A stretch of 64,000 nt of DNA from Pseudopedobacter sp044361595 (GCA_044361595.1 JBIKIN010000003.1:124001-188000); one strand, 5' to 3'; positions 35,721 through 44,324 are shown, counted from the stretch's first letter. The notes: generated by a model not told the origin, from the letters alone. Translations and numbers: made by a program.

Positions 35721-36446
35721 ATGTTAAAAATGAATTTTAAAACAACACTTCTATGCCTAAAAATTTTGCTTTTTGCAAGTTGTTCTTCCAAAGCCCAACA
35801 GACAACGAACGAAGTAAAAATCGTTGGACAGATGAAAAATGTAATGTGGAAAGGTCAACTTTATGGAACTATAAACCTTGACACTATTGCTAACAAGAGA
35901 AATTTGTACGGATTTGGACCAGTTGAATATTTGTCAGGAGAAATCTTAATTATAGACGGTAAATCTTATAAATCAACCGTAGTTTCCGACTCGACAATGG
36001 TAGTTGAGGAGACCTATGAAATTAAAGCCCCATTTTTTAGTTACGCAAACATTTCAAAATGGACTGATCAGATTTTACCAGAGAGCGTTCAGACAATTCA
36101 ACAACTTGAACAATATCTTGACAACATAACTAAATCTTCCCCGAGACCTTATCTGTTTAAACTTTCCGGGACAGTTGAGAAAGCGACAATTCATATTGTG
36201 AATTTGCCAAAGGGTTCAAAAGTAAGTTCGCCAGACGAAGCACATAAAGGACAAAGAAACTACGAACTAAAAAACCAGCAATCAGAAATAATTGGTTTTT
36301 TCTCGACAGAACATAAAGCAATTTTTACTCATCACGACACTTTTTTACATATGCATTTAATTACGACCAACAGAAAAATAATGGGGCATTTGGACGAGGT
36401 GTTGTTTAAAAATGGTACAATAAAACTTTATTTGCCAGCAGAATGA
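35721..36446 (+). CDS. Acetolactate decarboxylase-like lipoprotein
   Basis: 241 residues (a second ATG at 35730 is possible). The leader CLKILLFASCSSKAQ ends in a lipobox (LFASC). The body matches alpha-acetolactate decarboxylase in order: GQMKNVMWKGQLYGTINLDT, YGFGPVEYLSGEILIIDGKS, APFFSYANISKW, SPRPYLFKLSGTV, and the zinc-site region HHDTFLHMHLI...GHLDEV. That enzyme turns 2-acetolactate into acetoin in the cytoplasm; a lipid-anchored version outside the cytoplasm is odd and its substrate may differ. No butanediol-pathway genes are near. It is flanked by repeat DNA and followed by the element at 36470, so lateral gain is plausible. Confidence 0.75.
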   Translation: MLKMNFKTTLLCLKILLFASCSSKAQQTTNEVKIVGQMKNVMWKGQLYGTINLDTIANKRNLYGFGPVEYLSGEILIIDGKSYKSTVVSDSTMVVEETYEIKAPFFSYANISKWTDQILPESVQTIQQLEQYLDNITKSSPRPYLFKLSGTVEKATIHIVNLPKGSKVSSPDEAHKGQRNYELKNQQSEIIGFFSTEHKAIFTHHDTFLHMHLITTNRKIMGHLDEVLFKNGTIKLYLPAE

Positions 36447-36469
36447 AAGAACAACGAAGGCGCACACAG

Positions 36470-36590
36470 CACCTAACCAAAAGGCAGGATTTCGTAATCC
36501 AAAGACAGTTTTGTGGTTAATGAAACATTAGTTTTTCAAATCAAGTTTTGTGGTAGAAGTCCCGTCATTCGGGTAGCTGCAAAACGTTAC
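36470..36590 (+). repeat. Bacteroidota-type ~120-bp intergenic element, copy 2
   Basis: Begins CAGCACCTAACCAAAAGGC, contains GTTTTGTGGTTAATGAAAC and GTTTTTCAAATCAAGTTTTG, and ends CTGCAAAACGTTACC. The layout and the internal phrases match the element at 30255-30392, and it too lies shortly after the stop codon of an accessory gene. Confidence 0.6.
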
Positions 36591-36619
36591 CATTCAACAC
36601 AAAAATCACCCCACAAAAA

Positions 36620-36648
36620 AAAAGGTTAACCCAATGAGCTAACCTTTC
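36620..36648 (-). terminator. Terminator of the lytic transglycosylase gene
   Basis: AAAGGTTA pairs with TAACCTTT across an 11-base loop. The A-run on the left (36615-36620) gives the U-tract in the leftward transcript. Confidence 0.65.
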
Positions 36649-36676
36649 CTATCTTTTGCTTTTTTTATCTCTTCAA

Positions 36677-37432
36677 TTAATTGTTCAATGCTAATAATTT
36701 ACGAGCATTTTGGATTTTATATCCATGTTTTTCTGGGTGTTCTATCACTTCTTTCATAGAAATTAAACTATAAACATATACTCCTGTTTCGTAATTCAAT
36801 TTCAATTTAAAATAATTGTCTTGTTGCTGTGCTTTAATTTGTCTCCACATTCTGCCCTCGCCACCATTGTATGCGGCAGCGGCTAATGTCCAACTGTTAA
36901 ACTGCTTGTGCAAATCTTTAATATACTTTGCAGCAGCAATGGTAGATAACCTCACATTCATACGTTCGTCAACCTTACTGTTTACCGTTAAGCCATATTC
37001 TCTACCTGTTTGCGGCATAAACTGCCACAAACCTGCAGCACCTTTTGGCGAGTATTGGCCGTGTTTCATACCGCTCTCTATCAATGGTACATATTTAAAA
37101 TCTTCCGGAATACCGTATTGCTTTAAAATTGGCTCTATAATTGGAAACCACACTTCTGCCCTTTGATGCAATTTTAACGTTTGAAGATGATTGTAAGAAT
37201 GTGCTTTTAATGCCTTTCTCATTTTGAACTCAACCTTCTTACTTTCTATTGGTATGACTTCATTTGCGAAGTTTAAATCTAAATAATAATCGTTTTCTAA
37301 AGATTGTTTAGCATTATTTAAAGTGACTTCTGTAGGCTCATTTTTGTCAATAAAATAACCATATCCGAACATTTTTGTGAGCACACAAATTGTTAACATA
37401 AAGCTACCTGTTATTAATAATTTCTTTTTCAT
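36677..37432 (-). CDS. Lytic transglycosylase (SLT domain, MltD-like)
   Basis: 251 residues with an N-terminal membrane anchor or signal segment (LLITGSFMLTICVLTKMFGY). The SLT domain shows the catalytic Glu in YVPLIESGMK, then SPKGAAGLWQFMPQTGREYG, DERMNVRLSTIAAAKYIKDL and LAAAAYNGGEGRM. It cuts peptidoglycan between MurNAc and GlcNAc, leaving anhydro-MurNAc. Unlike MltD it has no LysM repeats. Monocistronic. Confidence 0.92.
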   Translation of the reverse strand: MKKKLLITGSFMLTICVLTKMFGYGYFIDKNEPTEVTLNNAKQSLENDYYLDLNFANEVIPIESKKVEFKMRKALKAHSYNHLQTLKLHQRAEVWFPIIEPILKQYGIPEDFKYVPLIESGMKHGQYSPKGAAGLWQFMPQTGREYGLTVNSKVDERMNVRLSTIAAAKYIKDLHKQFNSWTLAAAAYNGGEGRMWRQIKAQQQDNYFKLKLNYETGVYVYSLISMKEVIEHPEKHGYKIQNARKLLALNN

Positions 37433-37608
37433 AATTTCTTTATATCGTTATCCGAATAAAAAAAGCTTGGCAAAGGTAAGTTTTATTTATCACATTTTCA
37501 AATAGTTACAATTTTACGCTAATTTATAGATTCAAATTATATGGTTTTATAGCCTTAAAGCGATGTTATTTTAAATGTTGATAAAGTGAAATTTTTCAAA
37601 GTTTTTTG

Positions 37609-37616
37609 TACATTTG
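37609..37616 (+). promoter_or_regulatory. -7 promoter box of the pseudouridine synthase gene
   Basis: TACATTTG matches TAnnTTTG and lies 33 bases before the ATG at 37650. Confidence 0.6.
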
Positions 37617-37649
37617 CAATCCTTAATGAAGGATTATTAAACAAAAAAG

Positions 37650-39248
37650 ATGCCATTCAATAACAATAGGAACAGTCGCGACGACAAATCCGGAAAAGAC
37701 TTTAAAAAGTCTGATAGATCTGATTCTTCTTCCAGATCAAACTCCGATAAAAAATCATACAAATCATCAAATTTTACAAAAAAGGAAGACTCTAGCTTTA
37801 GTGGCGATAGAAAACCTTACGGTGATAAAAAAGAAAACTCATCTGAGAGGAAAGCTCCTTATGGTAGCAGACCAACTGGTAATGATAGCAATTACAGAGA
37901 TAAGAAACCTTATGGCACTCGTAACGAAGGTTCTTCTTTTGGCGAGAAAAAATCTTACGGCTCACGTAACGAAGGTTCTTCAAGCGATAGAAAACCTTAC
38001 GGCACACGTAGCGAAGGCTCTTCTTTTGGCGAGAAAAAGTCCTACGGCTCACGTAACGAAAGTTCTTCAAGCGATAGAAAACCTTACGGCACACGTAGCG
38101 AAGGTTCATCTTTTGGCGAGAAAAAGTCTTACGGCTCACGTAACGAAAATTCTTCAAGCGATAGAAAACCTTATGGAACGCGTAGTGAAAGCTCTTACGG
38201 AGACAAGAAACCATATCAAGGAAAATCTGAATTTGGTGCAGAACGTAAACCGTTTGCTAAAAGAGAAGACAGAAATTCTTTTGAAGATAGAAAAGCTTAT
38301 GGCGATAGAAAGCCATCATTTAAAAAACGTGGTGACGACCAAGAAAATCGTAAGCCTTTTGTAAGTAGCGATAAAAGTTTTAAGCCAAGAGAAGAAAACA
38401 CAGACGACAAATCTTTTGGTAAAAGACCAGAAAGAAATTCTTTTGATAGAGAAAGAAAACCTTTTGACGATAGTCAAGTAAAACTAAGAGCAAAACCAAA
38501 TAAACCACAAGAATTTAAAAAGGACGGAGACTTCATCCGTTTAAATAGATTTATTTCTAATGCAGGTATTTGTTCTAGAAGAAAAGCCGATGAATTAATT
38601 ATTGCAGGAGTAGTAACTGTAAACGGAGAGGCAGTTTCTGAACTTGGTACCAAAATAAATCCTGCTAAAGATTTAGTGAGATACAATGGCGAACTTTTGA
38701 AGCGTGAAAAAATGATTTACGTTTTATTAAACAAGCCTAAAGATTATATCACTACTACTGATGATCCGCAAGAGCGTAAAACGGTAATGGAATTGGTTGA
38801 TAAAGCCAGCAAAGAACGTATTTACCCGGTAGGAAGGTTAGACCGTAACACTACAGGTTTATTATTGCTCACTAATGATGGTGATTTAGCCGACAAGCTT
38901 TCGCATCCAAAAAACAGCATCAGTAAAATTTATAATGTAGAGTTAAGTAGAAATTTAACTCAAGGCGACTTTAACAAAATAGCTTTTGGATTAGAACTAG
39001 AAGATGGTTTTATTAAACCAGACGATTTACGTTATGTTACCGGTGGCGCAAAAAACGAGATAGGTATTCAAATACATAGCGGTAAAAACCGAATTGTGAG
39101 AAGAATTTTTGAAAGTTTAGGATATGAAGTTGTGAAATTAGACCGCGTAATTTATGCTAATCTTACCAAGAAAGATTTAACACGTGGAAGATGGCGTTAC
39201 CTTACTGATCAAGAAATTATTCAATTGAAACATTTTACCAAAGGGTAA
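37650..39248 (+). CDS. RsuA/RluB-family pseudouridine synthase with a long repetitive N-terminus
   Basis: 532 residues. The C-terminal 240 residues are a normal RluB-type enzyme: an S4 RNA-binding domain (RLNRFISNAGICSRRKADEL) and a catalytic domain with VGRLDRNTTGLLLLTNDGDL, where the Asp of GRLD is the catalytic residue. RluB/RsuA enzymes make pseudouridine in rRNA. The first 290 residues are low-complexity, rich in Ser, Arg, Lys, Gly and Tyr, with three 29-residue repeats (KPYGTRSEGSSFGEKKSYGS type, residues 86-172). Such tails are common on RluB homologues of Bacteroidota and probably bind RNA. The enzyme core is about the length of E. coli RluB. A terminator follows. Confidence 0.9.
   Translation: MPFNNNRNSRDDKSGKDFKKSDRSDSSSRSNSDKKSYKSSNFTKKEDSSFSGDRKPYGDKKENSSERKAPYGSRPTGNDSNYRDKKPYGTRNEGSSFGEKKSYGSRNEGSSSDRKPYGTRSEGSSFGEKKSYGSRNESSSSDRKPYGTRSEGSSFGEKKSYGSRNENSSSDRKPYGTRSESSYGDKKPYQGKSEFGAERKPFAKREDRNSFEDRKAYGDRKPSFKKRGDDQENRKPFVSSDKSFKPREENTDDKSFGKRPERNSFDRERKPFDDSQVKLRAKPNKPQEFKKDGDFIRLNRFISNAGICSRRKADELIIAGVVTVNGEAVSELGTKINPAKDLVRYNGELLKREKMIYVLLNKPKDYITTTDDPQERKTVMELVDKASKERIYPVGRLDRNTTGLLLLTNDGDLADKLSHPKNSISKIYNVELSRNLTQGDFNKIAFGLELEDGFIKPDDLRYVTGGAKNEIGIQIHSGKNRIVRRIFESLGYEVVKLDRVIYANLTKKDLTRGRWRYLTDQEIIQLKHFTKG
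37905..38165 (+). repeat. Three 87-bp in-frame tandem repeats
   Basis: The unit encodes KPYGTR(S/N)EGSSFGEKK followed by SYGSRNExSSSDR, three copies in frame. Copies differ by a few silent and missense changes, so they are recent but not identical. The period divisible by three means repeat-number changes keep the reading frame. Confidence 0.9.
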
Positions 39249-39253
39249 AAGCT

Positions 39254-39293
39254 AAAAAATCCTCTAAATTTAAATTTAGGGGATTTTTTTTTG
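39254..39293 (+). terminator. Terminator of the pseudouridine synthase gene
   Basis: AAAAATCCTCTAAATTT pairs with AAATTTAGGGGATTTTT (one G-T pair) followed by a T-run, six bases after the stop codon. Confidence 0.85.
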
Positions 39294-39310
39294 AAATTAT
39301 ACTCCTCCCT

Positions 39311-39710
39311 TTTAAACGGCTCTGCAAGGTAGTCAACCCAGTAAAAAGCACAAACAACCGTTAAGCGACCATTCCGCCTTGTTTGTTGCGATTATCACTA
39401 AAAGAATTTAAAGTAGAAACTTGGTAGCTAAATCAGCTCGGTTGACTCTTTTTATAACTCTGCAAGGTAGCCTATTCAACAAAAGTACAAACAACCCTTA
39501 ACCGGCCATTCCGCCTCGTTTGTTGCGATTTGGATGAAGAACATCTAGCACTTGCTTTGTAGCAACAAACGCAGCGGAGAGTTTATTCAATTTGTTTATG
39601 TTTTCAAAGGCTTTCATGTATTCGCAAGGCTCGGGTTTTGGTTACTTTTTTGCGAAAAAAAAGTGACTAGCCATTCGCGGCAATGAGCGAGTTTTGGCAA
39701 AAGCCAAAAC
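39311..39710. repeat. Dispersed intergenic repeat, copy B (two partial units)
   Basis: Unit B1 (about 39315-39430) and unit B2 (39456-39710) both start with CTCTGCAAGGTAG and carry ACAAACAACC, CCATTCCGCC and TTTGTTGCGAT. B2 continues with TTCGCAAGGCTCGGGTTTTG and AAAAAAGTGACTAGCCATTC. It lacks the 53-base insert seen in copies A and C, so it may show the form without that insert. No gene is visible in the 1.2-kb gap 39249-40445. Confidence 0.75.
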
Positions 39711-39744
39711 AGATTTCTATAAGTACTTAATTAAGCTACTATAT

Positions 39745-39960
39745 AATTACTATTCTGTTCTTTTGCCTTGATGCAAAAGAACGAAAAGATCAAGGCTTGC
39801 ATCTGTAATTGCATAAAGCACACGATTATTCTAACGGCAGATGAATGAGGCCGCCATTTCACAAGCCTTTACCCAAAGGCTACATTCATCCTTGGCAGTG
39901 CTTTAATCAATTGTTTTTGCAAGGAATAATCATGGCTTTCTGCTGCTTACATCTGCTAGG
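39745..39960. repeat. Second intergenic repeat type with mirrored words
   Basis: This stretch has TTCTTTTGCCTTGATGCAAA followed by AGAACGAAAAGATCAAGGCT and, further on, GCATCTGTAATTGC, all phrases I know from non-coding repeats of this phylum. AAAGGCTACATTCATCC and ATGAATGAGGCC are loosely complementary. No coding frame is convincing. Confidence 0.4.
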
Positions 39961-39963
39961 CCG

Positions 39964-40237
39964 TCCTATTGAACGGCTCTGAAAGGTAACCCACCCAGCA
40001 AAAGCACAAAAAAATTTAAAGTAGAAATTTGGCAGCAACAAACGCCCGCCCGACGGAAAGGCGGGTAGCGGAGAGTTTATTCGGTGTTTTTATTTTTAAA
40101 GGCACTCATGTGTTCGCAAAGCTCGGGTTTTGGTTACTTTTTTGCGGAAAAACTGCGAAGCACTCTTGAAGGCCTAATTAAAACAATAAACAAAACTGAA
40201 AAAAAGTGACTAGCCCTCTGCGGCAATGAGCAGGTTT
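39964..40237. repeat. Dispersed intergenic repeat, copy C
   Basis: Nearly the same as copy A (34734-35028) in AGCAACAAACGCC, GGAGAGTTTATTCGGTGTTT, TTCGCAAAGCTCGGGTTTTG, GCGGAAAAACTGCGAAGCAC and AAAAGTGACTAGCCCTCTGC. Its 53-base insert (40145-40198) is the first of a series of similar units that continues in the next feature. Confidence 0.8.
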
Positions 40238-40248
40238 AGTTACTTTTT

Positions 40249-40410
40249 ACGAAAAAACTGCGAAGCATTCTTGAAGGCCCAATTAAAACAATAAACAAAA
40301 CTAAAAAATTGCTAAGCACTCTTAAATGCATTTAAAAAAAAAATAAAAGTAAATGAAAAATTTCGAAGTATTCTTGAAAACCTTTTAATAACAATAATCA
40401 TAACTAAAAA
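40249..40410. repeat. Three decaying 53-bp tandem units
   Basis: Units start at about 40249, 40302 and 40355. The first reads GAAAAAACTGCGAAGCATTC then TTGAAGGCCCAATTAAAAC. The second (AAAAAATTGCTAAGCACTC) and third (AAAAATTTCGAAGTATTC) have drifted progressively. All resemble the insert in copies A and C. In one frame the unit encodes KLRSxLEGxIKTINKT, a coding-like pattern that is not maintained across units. Confidence 0.65.
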
Positions 40411-40445
40411 ATCTAATTGTTTCCTGACATCTTCAAAAACACCCA

Positions 40446-42074
40446 CTAAGTCTGAATAATCCCCACGTTAAATTTCTTAGTAATTGGGGCTTGATTTGCA
40501 GCTTCAATACCCATAGCAATAGCTTTACGGGTTTCAATCGGATCTATTACTCCATCTACCCATAACCTAGATGCAGCGTAATAAGGTGTAGTTTGCTCGT
40601 TATATTGATCAGTAATGATTTTAATCTGTTTTTCCTCTTCTTCTTTAGTAATTTCTTCACCAGCTTTTTTCATACTTGCAGATTGTATTTGCCACAAGGT
40701 TTTTCCGGCAGATGCTCCACTCATTACCGCAATTTTAGCGCTTGGCCAAGCAAAAATTAACCTAGGATCATAAGCTTTACCGCACATGGCATAGTTACCC
40801 GCACCATATGAGTTTCCCAATACAATGGTAAATTTAGGCACAACCGAGTTAGAGACTGCATTCACCATTTTAGCACCATCTTTAATAATCCCTCCATGTT
40901 CAGATCGTGAACCTACCATAAAACCGGTAACATCTTGTAAAAATACCAATGGAATTTTCTTCTGATTACAATTCATGATAAAACGGGTAGCTTTATCTGC
41001 CGAATCAGAATAAATAACTCCACCAAATTGCATTTCGCCTTTTTTAGATTTAATAATCTTTCGCTGATTGGCAACTATCCCTACAGCCCATCCTTCTACC
41101 CTCGCCAAGCCACACACAATACTTTGTCCATAACCAGCCTTATATTCATCAAAACTCCCCTCGTCTATTAAACAATCTAAAAGCTGGTGCATATCATAAG
41201 GTTTGTCTCTGGTATCTGGTAAAATACCGTAAACATCTTCTAGCTTATTTTTAGGCTTAACAGCTTTAACTCTATTAAAACCAGCATTTTGAGGCGCACC
41301 AATCTTAGAAAAGATGTTTTTAATAGCATCTAAACAAGCGTTGTCATTCTCAAATTTATAATCGGTGACTCCAGAAATTTCACAATGCGTTGTTGCACCA
41401 CCTAAAGTTTCGTTATCTACACTTTCGCCAATGGCCGATTTAACCAAATAAGACCCCGCCAAAAATACCGAGCCTGTACCATCAACAATCATCGCCTCAT
41501 CACTCATTATAGGTAAATAAGCACCGCCAGCTACACAAGAACCCATAATAGCCGCAATCTGAATAATCCCTTGCGAACTCATGATGGCATTATTTCTAAA
41601 AATACGTCCAAAATGTTCCTTATCTGGAAAAATCTCGTCTTGCATAGGTAAAAACACCCCTGCCGAATCTACCAAGTAAACAATTGGTAAATTATTTTCC
41701 ATAGCAATTTCTTGCGCTCTCAAATTCTTTTTGGCAGTCATCGGAAACCATGCACCAGCTTTTACAGTAGCATCATTGGCAACCACCAAACATTGTTTAC
41801 CGCCTATATAACCCATCATCACCACCACCCCTGCACTTGGGCAACCACCAACATCCTCGTACATCCCTTCAGCTGCGAAAGCTCCAATCTCCAGCTGAGG
41901 CTGATCATCATCTAACAAATAGGCAATACGCTCCCTTGCCAATAATTTGCCCTTTTCTTTTTGCTTTGCCGCAGCTTTTTCTCCGCCACCCAAACAAACT
42001 TTTTTAAGCTTTTGTTTAAGCCTAAAAACCTCTTGTTTATTTACATCCTCATTCTTATTAAATTCTAAATTCAT
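40446..42074 (-). CDS. Acyl-CoA carboxylase carboxyltransferase (beta) subunit, methylcrotonyl-CoA type
   Basis: 542 residues. The crotonase-like carboxyltransferase fold shows VVANDATVKAGAWFPMTAKK, LPIVYLVDSAGVFLPMQDE, GSCVAGGAYLPIMSDEAMIV and LGNSYGAGNYAMCGKAYDPR, all close to the MccB group rather than PccB. It transfers carboxyl from biotin to an acyl-CoA, probably 3-methylcrotonyl-CoA in leucine breakdown. No biotin carboxylase subunit is adjacent, which is unusual since the two are commonly linked; it must lie elsewhere. The family call is firm and the substrate inferred. Confidence 0.9.
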   Translation of the reverse strand: MNLEFNKNEDVNKQEVFRLKQKLKKVCLGGGEKAAAKQKEKGKLLARERIAYLLDDDQPQLEIGAFAAEGMYEDVGGCPSAGVVVMMGYIGGKQCLVVANDATVKAGAWFPMTAKKNLRAQEIAMENNLPIVYLVDSAGVFLPMQDEIFPDKEHFGRIFRNNAIMSSQGIIQIAAIMGSCVAGGAYLPIMSDEAMIVDGTGSVFLAGSYLVKSAIGESVDNETLGGATTHCEISGVTDYKFENDNACLDAIKNIFSKIGAPQNAGFNRVKAVKPKNKLEDVYGILPDTRDKPYDMHQLLDCLIDEGSFDEYKAGYGQSIVCGLARVEGWAVGIVANQRKIIKSKKGEMQFGGVIYSDSADKATRFIMNCNQKKIPLVFLQDVTGFMVGSRSEHGGIIKDGAKMVNAVSNSVVPKFTIVLGNSYGAGNYAMCGKAYDPRLIFAWPSAKIAVMSGASAGKTLWQIQSASMKKAGEEITKEEEEKQIKIITDQYNEQTTPYYAASRLWVDGVIDPIETRKAIAMGIEAANQAPITKKFNVGIIQT

Positions 42075-42091
42075 ATCATTTTAATTATTAT

Positions 42092-42186
42092 AGCGTTACC
42101 CTTCTTAGGTCGGGTCCGGGCTATTCGTTGCAAGTCCGCTCCGCAAAAAAAGCGGAAGCGAGCTTTTCACTGCTATCCCTAACGCC
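42092..42186. repeat. GCGTTA...TAACGC bounded intergenic repeat
   Basis: The element begins GCGTTACCC and ends CCCTAACGC, an imperfect terminal inverted repeat. Between them are GGTCGGGTCCGGGCTATTCG, CAAGTCCGCTCCGC and TTTTCACTGCTATCC, words I know from a common Bacteroidota non-coding repeat. The rest of the 42075-42433 gap is AT-rich and featureless. Confidence 0.6.
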
Positions 42187-42433
42187 CTTGCAAGCTTGCT
42201 TATTTATTGTAATAATCTAATTTGGGTTTGGTTTTAAATTAAAGCTAATAAAATATTTTAATCAACAATAAACAACCACAAAGTAATTACAAAAGTAAAC
42301 TAAGCTTAAAAGCTAACTTGTTGACAACAAGCATAATGTTAACAATTAAATAATATACAGTTATTGAAAATATGGAATACAATCACTTATTTTTATAGAC
42401 CGCAAAATGGTCATCATATCTAAAACTAAAATT

Positions 42434-42907
42434 ATGACCTGGAAAAAATTTAGTGGAGAGACGCTTAAATCTTCAATCTTAACCGAAATTGAACAAACTA
42501 TCGAAAAGGAAACCAATCTTGGCAACAAATTAAAAGTTTGTATTGGTACCGATTCTCAAGTAAAAGGAAAAATAACAGATTTTGCAACGGTAATTGTTTT
42601 TTTACGAGAGCAAAAGGGTGGTTTTATGTTCATCAACCAAGAACGTACCACGCAAAAAATGAGTATTAAAGAACGTATGCTTGCTGAAGTGCAAAAGTCT
42701 ATTGAATGCGCTTACTCGGTTTGTAACTTATTAGATTTATATCATGTTGATTTAGAAGTTCATGCAGATATAAATACAAACCCACAGTTTAAGTCTAATG
42801 CGGCTTTAAATGATGCCATGGGTTATATTTTGAGTATGGGTTTTGCATTTAAAGCCAAACCCGAGGCCTTTGCCAGTTCTTATTGCGCAAATAAAATGGT
42901 ACAATGA
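42434..42907 (+). CDS. YkuK/DUF458 family RNase H-like protein
   Basis: About 157 residues from ATG 42434 (MTWKKFSGETL); an ATG at 42407 would add nine residues. LKVCIGTDSQVKGKITDFAT is the first strand with the acidic residue of an RNase H-like fold, and DLEVHADINTNPQFKSN and LNDAMGYILSMGF follow. These match the YkuK (DUF458) family, whose function is not established. Cytoplasmic. A perfect palindromic terminator follows and also serves the convergent amt gene. Confidence 0.8.
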   Translation: MTWKKFSGETLKSSILTEIEQTIEKETNLGNKLKVCIGTDSQVKGKITDFATVIVFLREQKGGFMFINQERTTQKMSIKERMLAEVQKSIECAYSVCNLLDLYHVDLEVHADINTNPQFKSNAALNDAMGYILSMGFAFKAKPEAFASSYCANKMVQ

Positions 42908-42939
42908 AAAAGCCTTTTAGATATCTAAAAGGCTTTTTC
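42906..42939. terminator. Bidirectional terminator
   Basis: A perfect 34-base palindrome (arm GAAAAAGCCTTTTAGAT) overlaps the stop of the YkuK gene and lies 20 bases before the end of the convergent amt gene; A/T-runs on both sides suit both directions. Confidence 0.9.
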
Positions 42940-42959
42940 AATATCATTTTCAATAATGT

Positions 42960-44324
42960 CTATTGTATAAATTCTTTAGGGCTTAGCAATGTACCTTGTG
43001 AGTATTTCTCTGAGTGCTGAGATTGATCTAAACCTAGCTCTTCATCTTCCACGCTTACTCTTATAGGTTCAATAAAATTAATGAGTTTAAAAATCAGAAA
43101 CGAAACTACAAAACTGAAGGTAGCGCTAATTATTAACGCTTTTACTTGGGTAAAGAAAAATTCAAAATTACCGAATAAAAGTCCATCATTACCTGCTGGA
43201 TTAATCATTTTTGATGCGAATATTCCTGTCATTAGTACGCCCACCATACCGCCAACGCCATGGCAAGGAAAAACATCTAAGGTGTCATCTAATCTAGATT
43301 TTGATTTAATATGAACGGCAATATTTGAAACAATGGCCGCAAAAACACCAATAAAAATACTTTGTGAAATACTAACAAAACCAGCTGCTGGCGTAATAGC
43401 GACCAAACCCACAACCGCTCCAATGCAAAAACCCAAAACAGATGGTTTTCTATTTCTGGCCACATCAAAAAACATCCAAGCTAAACCTGCGGCGGCGGCA
43501 GCGGTATTTGTTGTTGCAAAGGCAGTTACAGCTAAACTATTTGCAGCTAATGCAGAACCCGCATTAAAACCAAACCAACCAAACCAAAGTAAGCCAGTTC
43601 CTATTAAAACATAAGGAATGTTAGCTGGCGGAATTTCTTTGTTTTCTAAATGCACTTTTCTTCTTTTTAATACTAAGGCACCAGCTAATGCTGCGCAGCC
43701 AGCAGAAATATGAACAACTGTACCACCTGCAAAATCTAATGCACCCATTTTAAATAAAAATCCTTCGGGATGCCAAGTCCAATGTGCCAAAGGAGCATAC
43801 ACAAAAATGCTAAATAAGGCAGTAAATAAAATATAAGAAGTAAATCTAATACGCTCTGCAACTGCACCTACCACTAAGCCAGGAGTAATTACAGCAAACA
43901 TCAATTGAAAAAATGCAAATAATGTTTTAGGTATTGTTGGCGCTAAAGACCATGGCTCTGATGATGCAACATCTTTAAAAAACAAATGTGTAAAAGGATT
44001 ACCAATAAAACCATTTATAGATTCTCCAAAACATAGGCTATATCCAACAACAATCCATAAAACACCAACTACACCTGCGGCCACTACGCTTTTAATCATG
44101 GTTGATAAAACATTTTTACGATGCACCATACCGCCATAAAAAAAGGCTAAACCAGGTGTCATTATAAAAACTAAAGCAGTTGCAACAATAATCCAGGAGA
44201 TATCTGCCTGATTATACCTAGTTTCATCTGCAAAATTTGGTTTTTCTACTACAAAAAAGGTAGAAATTGCCACTATTATGAGTATAATAAATGGCAAAAC
44301 TCTTTTTAATGATAATTTATTCAT
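42960..44324 (-). CDS. amt: Ammonium transporter (Amt family)
   Basis: 454 residues. An N-terminal signal/first helix (VLPFIILIIVAISTFFVV) precedes eleven transport helices. Family signatures: MTPGLAFFYGGMVHRKNVLS, the Asp of LDFAGGTVVHISAG near the ammonium site with the first pore His, and CHGVGGMVGVLMTG with the second pore His. It brings ammonium/ammonia across the inner membrane. No glnK (PII) gene is adjacent; regulation is unknown. Confidence 0.95.
   Translation of the reverse strand: MNKLSLKRVLPFIILIIVAISTFFVVEKPNFADETRYNQADISWIIVATALVFIMTPGLAFFYGGMVHRKNVLSTMIKSVVAAGVVGVLWIVVGYSLCFGESINGFIGNPFTHLFFKDVASSEPWSLAPTIPKTLFAFFQLMFAVITPGLVVGAVAERIRFTSYILFTALFSIFVYAPLAHWTWHPEGFLFKMGALDFAGGTVVHISAGCAALAGALVLKRRKVHLENKEIPPANIPYVLIGTGLLWFGWFGFNAGSALAANSLAVTAFATTNTAAAAAGLAWMFFDVARNRKPSVLGFCIGAVVGLVAITPAAGFVSISQSIFIGVFAAIVSNIAVHIKSKSRLDDTLDVFPCHGVGGMVGVLMTGIFASKMINPAGNDGLLFGNFEFFFTQVKALIISATFSFVVSFLIFKLINFIEPIRVSVEDEELGLDQSQHSEKYSQGTLLSPKEFIQ

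Noticed and set aside
37798..38364. Long open frames on both strands inside the pseudouridine synthase gene
   Set aside because: They are produced by the in-frame repeat and low-complexity codons of the real gene; their proteins have no family features.
39249..40445. Degraded insertion sequence in the large gap
   Set aside because: No transposase motif in any frame and no terminal inverted repeat enclosing the region; it is better explained as layered intergenic repeats.
43081..43614. Rightward frames inside amt
   Set aside because: Antisense shadows of the transporter, Lys/Ala-biased and without homology-like motifs.
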